From Misgurnus anguillicaudatus (Eukaryota > Chordata > Actinopteri > Cypriniformes > Cobitidae), in assembly GCF_027580225.2 (NCBI RefSeq), contig NC_073339.2:42390501-42454500 (forward strand): DNA of 64,000 bases. Reading direction: 5' to 3'. The position numbers were made by a program, and so were the translations under genes. This document shows, one piece after another, positions 56,261 to 64,000 of this stretch. Every line of letters begins with the position of its first letter. Position 1 is the first letter of the stretch. The notes below the pieces were generated by a model. It ran no database searches and was not told where the DNA came from. It worked only from the letters and a program-made list of their open reading frames with translations.

Positions 56261-58237
56261 TTAACCTATTGCAGGTTGAGTGTTTTCTGGGACAAGAGAC
56301 AAATGAGCTGCATTCCATTTCCTTCCATCACTCAAGACATAAGTGCTTGATCCTAGTTTCTTTTCCACTGACAAAGGAACAGTGAACTTCCTTCCAGCCT
56401 TTGGTACATGCCTTGGTTTTCTTACACGTACATGATCTCCACACTTGAAAGGCGGGGTTTTGGCTCCACGTTTCAGATCTGTATACTGTTTCATCTTTTG
56501 CTGAACTCGCCGCACACGGTCACGTATGCCCATTGCCATTTCCTGTCCTTGAGCTTTTGTGGTTGACAAAGTGTTTAACTTTGTATGCATCTTTCTCCCT
56601 CTTAACAACTCAAATGGTGACACCCCTGTGGTTGCGTGTGGGGTAGCTCTGTAATTTTGGAGGAAATCAGTGACTGCCTGTTTCCAGGGAAGCTGTTGCA
56701 TGTCAGCTACTTGAACACAGTTCTTTAAAACACGATTCCATCTCTCCACAGCACCATTCGCTTGGGGCCAGTAAACATTGCAACGAATGTGTTTTATTCC
56801 TCTTTCAGCCAGGAAATCAGCAAATGCGGTAGAAATCATCTGAGGACCATTATCACTGACTAAGGGGAGTGGGTTACCTTCTCTTGCAAACACAGATGCT
56901 AGAAATTTTGTAAGCGTGTTGGTTGTAACATTTGAGGTAAATGCAACCTCAGGCCACTTACTATAGTAATCCACCATTGTAATAGCAAAACGACAATCAT
57001 GTGTGGCTCTCTCAAACGGTCCTACAATGTCTATTGCAACTTTCTGAAATGGACCATCTGGAAAGTCCACTGGCTGCAAAGGAGCTGGGCACGTCCGGGC
57101 GGTTTTATCGCAGGACTTACAGGCGGAACAAGCAGCAATCATTGAATGTACCTCATAGTCCATACGAGGCCACCAGTACAATTCTCTTAGCCGTTGCTTA
57201 GTTCGTACCACTCCTTGGTGTCCCTCATGTGCTAAGTGAATGAGTTTGGAGCGCAAAGTAACTGGCACAACCAATCTCTGTCCTCTTATGATATACTTAT
57301 CATCCACAGCTAGTTCATGTCTGATAGGAAAGTATGCCGTGATTGTTGGATCCATTTGTTTCTGTGTTTTAGGCCATCCTTGTATGATTTGGGCATGCAG
57401 CTTGGGCAATTCTGAACAAGATTTGCACTCATCAATAAGTTCCTTCATTGGAATAGCTCTTGAGACGTCCTTTGAAATCTCTGCAATAAGGCCCAGTTCC
57501 TCACCCTGGCCAGCATCGGAATAAGGTAGTGGTAATCTAGACAAACAATCAGCTACAAAGTTTGATTTACCTGGTCTGTACTCCAGATTGTAATTAAAAC
57601 AAAGAAGTCTGGCTGACCAGCGAGCTATTCTCATTCCTGCTCTGTTCATCCCTCTTGTGGCCAGTAATGTGGTCAGTGCTTGGTGGTCCGTCCTCAGTGT
57701 AAACTTCCTGCCCCAAAGGTAAGTCCTCCAGCGTTCTACTGTCCAGACACACACTTATGCTTCTTTCTCAACTGTACTGTATTTTCTTTCAGCTGGTGTT
57801 AACGTGCGGGAAGCAAATGCTATTGGACTTTCTGTATGATCTGGGTGCAGTTGGGTGATAACACCTCCGATGCCATAATCTGAAGCATCGGTGGACACGA
57901 GTGTTGGTAAGGCAGGGTCAAATAAAGCTAAGGCCGGGCTGTGGGTTAACAGCTGTTTTAGCCGCCGAAAACTGTCCTCAGCTGCCTCAGTCCATGTAAA
58001 TCCATTCAGGGGCTCAACTACCATTGCATAGTTCGGAATGAATTTGCTAAACCAAGACGTAAGACCCAGAAAGGACCGTAATGAGGGTAGGTCTGTTGGT
58101 GCCGGGGCATTTGCAATAGCATCCACTGAGTCAGGGTTAGGATGTAGTCCATCTTTGGAAATGTCATGGCCTAGATATCGAATTCTGCTCTGGCCAAATT
58201 TGCTTTTCTCCATGTTGAGTTTCAGACCAATGTTTGT
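56261..58237 (-). pseudogene. RT end, RNase H and integrase of defective gypsy
   Basis: One frame runs from IRYLGHDISKDGLHPNP through RNase H (LVSTDASDYGIGGVITQ). A TAA at 57,755-57,757 interrupts it before CVWTVERWRTYLWGR. The integrase part is otherwise open: HEGHQGVVRTKQRL and CSACKSC zinc finger, AIDIVGPF, LVSDNGPQM and NGAVERWNR as the D,D,E core, and a basic tail (HVRVRKPRHVPKAG). Without the stop this would be a normal gypsy C-terminal half. Confidence 0.85.
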
Positions 58238-58240
58238 AAG

Positions 58241-58910
58241 TCATGCGAGCACTGCCTGTAGATTAACGTCGTGGGTGGCTTTATCTCGGCCGTACACGAT
58301 GAGATCGTCTAAGTAATTCTGTACGCCTGGTAGACCCTCAAGAACTGTTTTCATCATTTTTTGAAAGGCAGAGGGCACCGAAGCCAATCCGAAGGGAACC
58401 TTAGTGAATCTAAATAATCCATCGTGTGTGATGAATGCAGTCAAATTTTGACTCTCCTCACAGTAGCCCCTCTGAGCTCCGTGAAAAGATCCTCCATATG
58501 AGGTAATGGGTAGCAGTCAGTAATTACAGCCCGATTAGGTTCTCTCAAATCCACACACACACGAATTTCCCCAGATTTCTTTCTAGTTACGATTGGTGAC
58601 ACCCACGGCGAAGCATGGATCTTTTCAATTATTCCATCTCTCAGTAAGCGATTTATTTCCTTAGAAACTTCCTCCCGTACACTCAGCGGTAATCTGCGTA
58701 GTTTGTGTAGAAAAGTCTCTGGCCCTCCGTACCGAGACAATGTAATAAAACTGCACGAACTCTGGCATCAGGCCATGCATCACCCTGTGCTCCGATAACA
58801 AGCAAGTAGTTCTGGAAGATTTTCTTCCATGTAGAAAACGGAACAGTGGGTTCTCCGACCGTTGGAAGAAAAAATGCAGGCATGGGTACAGATGCAGACA
58901 TCGTCGCCAA
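58241..58910 (-). pseudogene. Gag start fused to a deleted RT (defective gypsy)
   Basis: ATG 58,910 opens a gag-like N-terminus (MPAFFLPTVGEPTVPFSTW) that ends after YTNYADYR. RT begins in another frame within the same bases (LPLSVREEVSKEINRLL, SPWVSPIVTRKKSGEIRVCV), so most of gag and all of the protease are gone. A second deletion removes RT between ATVRRVKI and ITHDGLFRFTKVPFGL, followed by NYLDDLIVYG. An in-frame stop lies at 58,238-58,243. It cannot make a working RT. Confidence 0.8.
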
Positions 58911-58914
58911 TTTT

Positions 58915-59092
58915 TGTAGTGTTTGGAGCTTAATATGTAAGGATTGTAAACGAAGAAAACATCACACGGTTCCAACATAACTCTTACTTTATTCTTCTTC
59001 TTCAGTATTCTTTTACAGAACATTTTACTCCTGCAGCCTCTAGCGGCCTGGTTCAGTATTGCAGTATATTAACATTAACACAGGACATAACA
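58915..59092 (-). repeat. 5' LTR of defective gypsy (178 bp)
   Basis: Same length and ends as the other LTR. On the minus strand it is followed by AAAATTGGCGACGATG, a candidate primer-binding site that starts within a few bases of the LTR. Confidence 0.9.
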
Positions 59093-59676
59093 GACGCCTA
59101 TTAAACGTGTGCATAACAGAGCATGCATGCACTGTAAAAAAAATCTGTCGTTTTTACGGTGAAATACTGGCAGCTGTGGTTGCCAGAACAATTCTGTAAA
59201 AATTACAACTTAAAACCGTAAAAACAACAACACCACAGTTGTGTGCATTGCAGCGAACTTTTGTGGATTTTGCAGGTCTTGCCTGTATACAGAATTTCTT
59301 TGATTTATTAACTGTTTAGAAACTCTTATTTTTTAATGGTAAAATGCAGATGTGATTGCCAGAAAACCGCCTTAAAAATACATAAACATGTAAACAACTT
59401 TTTGTATTTCATTAATTAATATAATTTTATTCATATTTTAATGTATGCAGAAAACCACTATAATCCAGGTGATGGAATAGACAGCTGCACAAAAAAACAT
59501 AGTTTGTTGTGAAATTATTACAAATTGTTTTCTAATTATTTGCCAATAACTTATAAAGAGACAGTGGACATACCCAAAGATTGTATCATACAAACAAATA
59601 CAAAACAACATCAGGGTAAGTTTTTAAATCGCTCAGTGTCTACATGAGTCCATTTTAATGACATGATGAATGAACA

Positions 59677-60121
59677 TTAAAGGGGACATATTATGAAAAT
59701 CTGACTTTTTCCATGTTTAAGTGCTATAATTGTGTCCCCAGTGCTTCTATCAACCTAGAAAATGTTAAAAAGATCAACCCAATAACTTAGTTTTGGTAAA
59801 CCATTTTCTGCAAGCATGTGAAAAATAGGTCATTGTAATTTGGCCCTTATTGTGATGTCAGAATAAGGTAATTCCGCCCCCTTTATCTGCACTATCCAAC
59901 CACAGCACAACCATTTAGTAGGGAGAGAAAGAGAGAGAGAAAATATTTCACAGCACAATTGAGTTTCAATTGCAACAAACCACCATCATTGTGATCAGTG
60001 GTTGCACTTCATCCGCTCATTTGCATTTTAAATGACACACCCAAAACGGCACACTTTTGCTCAGACCTATTTTAGACTTAGTTTACATCTTAAAAAAAAT
60101 CTCATAATATGTCCCCTTTAA
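59677..60121 (+). mobile_element. TTAA-type AGGGG MITE, complete copy (445 bp)
   Basis: TTAA on both sides, AGGGGACATATTATGA and its inverse at the ends. It is the reference copy for this family in the window. Copies or parts lie at 10,930, 13,371, 15,909, 25,440, 42,986, 46,694 and 63,605. Confidence 0.88.
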
Positions 60122-60257
60122 TGATAGAGAGCAGTCAAAACACAAGTACAACTGAACTACTGACAAAATCTTAGATGAACATTAACTGTATAAATATAAC
60201 ATATAAACACATTCAATTGCTCAAGATCTGACCAGAGGAGAATTAAACACAAACATC

Positions 60258-61275
60258 ATTAACATCTATACTTATTACAAACCAGTTTGACTTTATTTGG
60301 TTTGTTTGAAGTCACCATTATGGTGATCATTGTTTCCTTAAATGGGGCACTTGGCTCGTAGGTCTTTGGGTTAAGCTTTCTCTGACTGTTAGAGTAATGT
60401 GTCAATACACATAAGCTATGGTCTAAGAAGCTGAAATAAGTAAAATCAAGTGATGTTGGTAGATTTTTAATGATGGTCTAGTCATCTTAAAGTTTACCAA
60501 GCAAGTGTTCTAAAAAAAAAACTCTAAATGTGAACATTAAGTTTTTTCTCTCACCCATACAAATGTTTTCTTGTGGGACGATGTTACAGAGTGGCAATAA
60601 CATTTAGACAATTAGACTTAAAAACAGTAAAAATATTGTCAGGCGATTCTGTGACCAAACAAAATCAGTCTAGACATCATGAATCAGCATACAAATCACA
60701 ACAACGGTGACCCAAAACATGAAAGCTGCATGCCGCAATGCATTCTGGGTATTTTAGTACAAACTTATCTGGCATGCATTGCACTTAATCTGAATTAGTT
60801 TTTTGATGGTCACCACTATTGAGATTTGTAGGTTGAATCTTGATATGAATATGAAGTGTCCCAAAACCATTACTTTACAAAACTCTTTCTAGCCCAACAG
60901 CTATATTTGCAGAAGACCACAAACACCAGACATTAAACCAATTTCTCTCTTACCATAACTACCAGTTGCTCACAAATTTCATGTGGATAAATTAAACAGC
61001 AAAGAAATGTTGGAGACTTGTTTTTACAACCCCTTTCATCATCAATAAGTGCTTTGTTTAACCCACTGACACAATTGACAAAAAGAAAGGGAAATAAGTA
61101 ACCATTGAGGCTCAAGACCCCAACCAAAACAACCACTGATCACCATAATGGTGACTTCAAACACAACATTTTTGATAAATCATCATCTAACCCTCTGTTA
61201 ATTCTCAATAAGAGATTATGTAAATGTATGACAGAAATAAGTCAAACTGGTTTGTAATAAGTGTAGATGCCAATG
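60258..61275. mobile_element. Foldback element with GTCACCATTATGGTGA core
   Basis: Left AACATCTATACTTATTACAA and right TTGTAATAAGTGTAGATGCC are inverse. Both arms carry the palindromic word (60,313 and 61,139). The centre has GCAATGCATTCTGGG and TGGCATGCATTGCA. It is the intact relative of the interrupted copy at 40,975-42,975. Confidence 0.7.
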
Positions 61276-62699
61276 GTGCCCGTGTTCAATTCTCCCATGG
61301 TGAGATCTTGTCTCATTTTGTCAGTAGTTCAATTGCACCCGCGCCTCGACCGCTCTCCACCTCATCACCAATGTTCATTCATCATGTCATTATTTAAGTG
61401 TCACTTCTTAACTCTGCAAAATTTACTCCTGTAGACACTGAGCGATTCAACAACCCACCCTGATGTTGTTCTGCACTTGTTTGCACGATACAATCCCCGT
61501 GCATGTCCGCTGTCTCCCCCCAAGTTGTTTGCAAACAATTAGAAAACAACTTTGTTTCTTTTTGCAGCTGTCTGCATCGCCTGGATTGTAGTGGTTTTCT
61601 GCATATATTAAAATATGAATAAAATTATTTTAATTAGTTGGGTACGGGAAGTTGTTTACATGTTCATGTGTTTTTGGGGCGGTTTTCTGGAAATCACATC
61701 CGCACCCCACTATCAAAAAACAAGAGTTTCCAAACAGCCAACAAATCAAAACAATTCTGTATACAGGTAAGATCTGCAAAATTCACAAAAGTTCGCTGCA
61801 ATGCACACAAATGTGGTGGTGCTATTTTCACGGTTCCAAGCTGCATCCTCCACAGAATTGTTCTGGCAACCACAGCCGCCAGTCCCTCACCGCAAAAACG
61901 CCAGATTTCTTTTTACAGTGTGTGCACGCTCTGTTTACTAGTTGCGGTCTGCATGGCTCATACATTGAGATGTTTACCGTGTCTGCGCGGTTCGTGACTT
62001 GTGTCAGTGCTAGCATCACTAATCATAGCTTACATCAACTTTTACTAGCAGTGATTTTAAATAGATTTCTCCAAACACAAGCAAAACTTTACCTGTTGAG
62101 TAGAAACTTCATGACTGAGGCATCAGTGGGAAGCCCAACTTGTGCTTTTAGCACACGCCAGCATGTAAAAAGAATTCTCCCAAACCCTTACGAAAAAGAA
62201 GTAAACTTCAAGTTCATTTTATTAAGTATACTTAAGTAATGTTGGAGTATAGTTTTAAGTATACTTTATGTAGTAAGTGTACTAACATTTATGTTCTAGT
62301 AGTAAACTTGTAAGTGTACTGCTTGAATACCGCTTGGGACTAAATTGGCCCACTTTTAGTATATAAAAGTATACTTCTAAGTGTACTATAAGTGTAAGAG
62401 TAGTCAACTTTAAATGTACAACTAGTGCACAATTAGTTCTTCATTTGTACTGCAAGTGAACTCATGAGTATACTAGTAGTTTTCTAGACTTATACTTCAA
62501 GTGTACATGCAAATGTTTGTTAGATTACTCTTAGTAAACTAGTAGGTTACTCATTTTGTGCTGCAGGTATACTTCCAAATGTTCTTTTAATATACTTTTA
62601 ATTAACTAGTAGTTTACTAGTCATATACTGAAAGTGTACATGCAAGTGTTCTGTTAGTGTACTCTTAGTAAACTAGTAGGTTACTTATTGTATACTGCT

Positions 62700-62990
62700 T
62701 GTGTAACAAAGCACTTTGACACTGAGGATCCATCTGCAGGTTTTTATTAAACACTCATATTCCAACAGGCAAGGTCAAACAACAGCAATGTCAGGCAGGC
62801 AAACCGCTCAGCAATGACAGCCAGTACAAATCAAGACTTTGCGCTAACTGAATGTTTCCAGAGAGTTTATATAGGCTGTCCAATGAGCTTCAGGTGGCAG
62901 AGTAATCAGTCCAGGTATGCGGGATTATGGGAAATGGAGTCCAGAACGAAAGTAAATATTCAGGGGATTCAGCCATATATATAGATACAT
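62700..62990 (-). repeat. Possible solo LTR or element fragment
   Basis: On the minus strand it has TATATAAACTC (TATA-like, at about 62,869) and AATAAAAACC at about 62,745 near the other end, in the order expected of an LTR. No partner LTR or target duplication was found. Confidence 0.3.
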
Positions 62991-62991
62991 A

Positions 62992-63125
62992 TACAACCTC
63001 AAATCAGAAAAAGTTGGGACACTGTAGAAATTGTGAGTAAAAAAGGAATGGAATAATTTACAAATCTCATAAACTTATATTTTATTCACAATAGAATATA
63101 GATAACATATCAAATGTTGAAAGTG
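62992..63125. repeat. AACCTCAAATCAGAAAAAGTTGGGAC-type fish repeat fragment
   Basis: Starts ACAACCTCAAATCAGAAAAA, a phrase I recall as widely dispersed in fish genomes. It is a short fragment and its class is not assigned. Confidence 0.45.
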
Positions 63126-63604
63126 AGTATATAATATATAAATAATATATTTATAATTTTTTTATTTATTATTTTTGTTTGATTAGCTCACTGATAGCAT
63201 ACGAAAGATTTAGCTTCAAATTGAAAGTACAATTAAAAGGTATATGTCAAGTATAAAAATTAATACACAGGAACATTGTATTGTACTTTAAGTGCAATAT
63301 ATTTATATTTATAGTATGATGTTAAGTTCACTTAAAGTAAAGTTGAGTAGTAAACTACTAGTTAACTAAAAGTATAGTAAAAGAATACTTGCAAGTATAC
63401 CTGCAGCACAAAATTAATAACCTACTAGTTTACTAACACTAAAGATTCTCCATAAAGATAATATACATTTGTACACTACATATACTTTCAAAATTTACTT
63501 CAAATATACTGTTTCTAAATGATGCTAAATAATGTATTTTATAAATATGCTGTCAGTGCATTATAATGATAACTTTAACAGATAAAGTATACCTAAAATA
63601 AACT

Positions 63605-64000
63605 TTAAAGGGGACATATTATGAAAATCTGACTTTTTCCATGTTTAAGTGCTATAATTGTGTCCCCAGTGCTTCTATCAACCTAGAAAATGTTAAAAAG
63701 ATCAACCCAATAACTTTGTTTTGGTGGACCATTTTCTGCAGGCATGTGAAAAAGTGGGTCGTTGTAATTTGGCCCTTATTGTGATGTCAGAATAAGGTAG
63801 TACCGCCCCCTTTGTCTGCGCTATCCGGCCGCAGCGCGGCCGTTTGGTGTGGAGAGAAAGAGAGAGATAAAATATTTCACAGCACAGTTGGGTTTCGGTT
63901 GCAGCGGGCCGCCATCGTTGTGGTCAGTGGTTGCACTTCATCCGCTCATTTGCATTTTGAATGGCACACCCAAAATGGCACACTTTTGCTCAGACCTATT
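63605..64000 (+). mobile_element. TTAA-type AGGGG MITE, runs off the window
   Basis: TTAAAGGGGACATATTATGA start and the same internal order as the 59,677 copy. It carries many C/G changes (for example GCAGCGGGCCGCCATCG against GCAACAAACCACCATCA), and the right end is outside the window. Confidence 0.8.

Larger units (their letters stand above)
55833..59092 (-). mobile_element. Defective Ty3/gypsy retrotransposon, 178-bp LTRs
   Basis: 178-bp LTRs (TGTAGTGTTTGG...GGACATAACA) at both ends and a perfect 5-bp target duplication GACGC (55,828-55,832 and 59,093-59,097). Coding strand is minus. At 3.26 kb it is too short for a full gag-pol, owing to internal deletions. Confidence 0.93.
59131..61920. 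mobile_element. Large foldback element with CACTGTAAAAAAAA ends
   Basis: CACTGTAAAAAAAATCTG at the left and a CTTTTTACAGTG at the right. Long arms mirror each other, including GAACAATTCTG / CAGAATTGTTC and TTCGCTGCAATGCACAC and its complement. Two other elements (59,677-60,121 and 60,258-61,275) sit between the arms. It shares its terminal word with the MITE at 18,701. Confidence 0.7.
62200..63604. repeat. AGTATACT-rich foldback repeat with internal insertion
   Basis: Both flanks (62,200-62,700 and 63,220-63,604) are dense in AGTATACTT, TAGTTTACTAG and CTGCAGGTATACTT words in opposite orientation. The middle (62,700-63,200) is unrelated sequence. Confidence 0.6.

Noticed and set aside
61638..62239. 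ORFs of 119 and 195 codons in the right arm of the large foldback element
   Set aside because: They lie in inverted-repeat DNA, overlap each other in two frames and have no recognisable domain.

Overview
The window is vertebrate nuclear DNA, almost certainly from a teleost fish and probably a cypriniform. The genes have short exons with GT-AG introns, and the 5' end of the window starts inside a nol6 (nucleolar protein 6) gene. Two interferon-induced protein 44-like GTPase genes and the start of a third follow. Most of the rest is transposable elements: Ty3/gypsy and DIRS retroelements, hAT-like and TTAA-flanked inverted-repeat elements, Crypton-like elements and long foldback elements. There are no operons, bacterial genes or CRISPR arrays.

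Layout. 1-10,031: the last 17 exons of nol6 (+), with MITEs and a Crypton-like element in its introns, ending at an AATAAA signal. 10,250-13,800: repeats, an orphan interferon-type promoter, a 111-bp near-perfect palindrome and a second Crypton-like copy. 14,076-18,330: ifi44-like gene A (-) with TATA box and ISRE-like element. 18,455-22,900: a decayed duplicate of one nol6 exon and its downstream intron, split by nested insertions, one carrying an LTR element with a 27-bp coding minisatellite. 22,911-26,249: ifi44-like gene B (+), apparently intact. 27,400-39,235: a transposase relic followed by a 10.8-kb Ty3/gypsy retrotransposon with intact gag and pol and 2.8-kb LTRs that carry a 142-bp tandem array. 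39,830-42,975: MITEs and two hAT-like elements with perfect 8-bp target duplications. 43,054-51,416: a DIRS element with inverted terminal repeats and an internal complementary region; its gag and RT are broken by frameshifts, stops and two insertions, but its tyrosine recombinase frame is open. 51,510-53,707: two foldback elements. 54,457-54,972: promoter and first coding exon of a third ifi44-like copy. 55,833-59,092: a short defective gypsy element (-) with 178-bp LTRs and a 5-bp target duplication. 59,131-64,000: nested foldback elements and MITEs.

How it fits together. nol6 is a housekeeping ribosome-biogenesis gene. The ifi44-like copies appear to form a small tandem family whose promoters share an ISRE-like GAAANNGAAA-type motif just upstream of a TATA box, which suggests interferon-inducible expression. 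The nested elements give a relative order of events: nol6 segment duplication, then MITE insertion, then LTR-element insertion; and an old foldback element, then two hAT-like insertions.

The most unusual signal is in the LTRs of the large gypsy element. Each 142-bp unit contains a splice-donor-like site and, 46 nt later, an acceptor-like site. They bracket a 96-nt segment (32 codons) that is open in one phase in every copy, so removing the 46-nt pieces would give a continuous repeat-protein frame. This is inference from sequence only.
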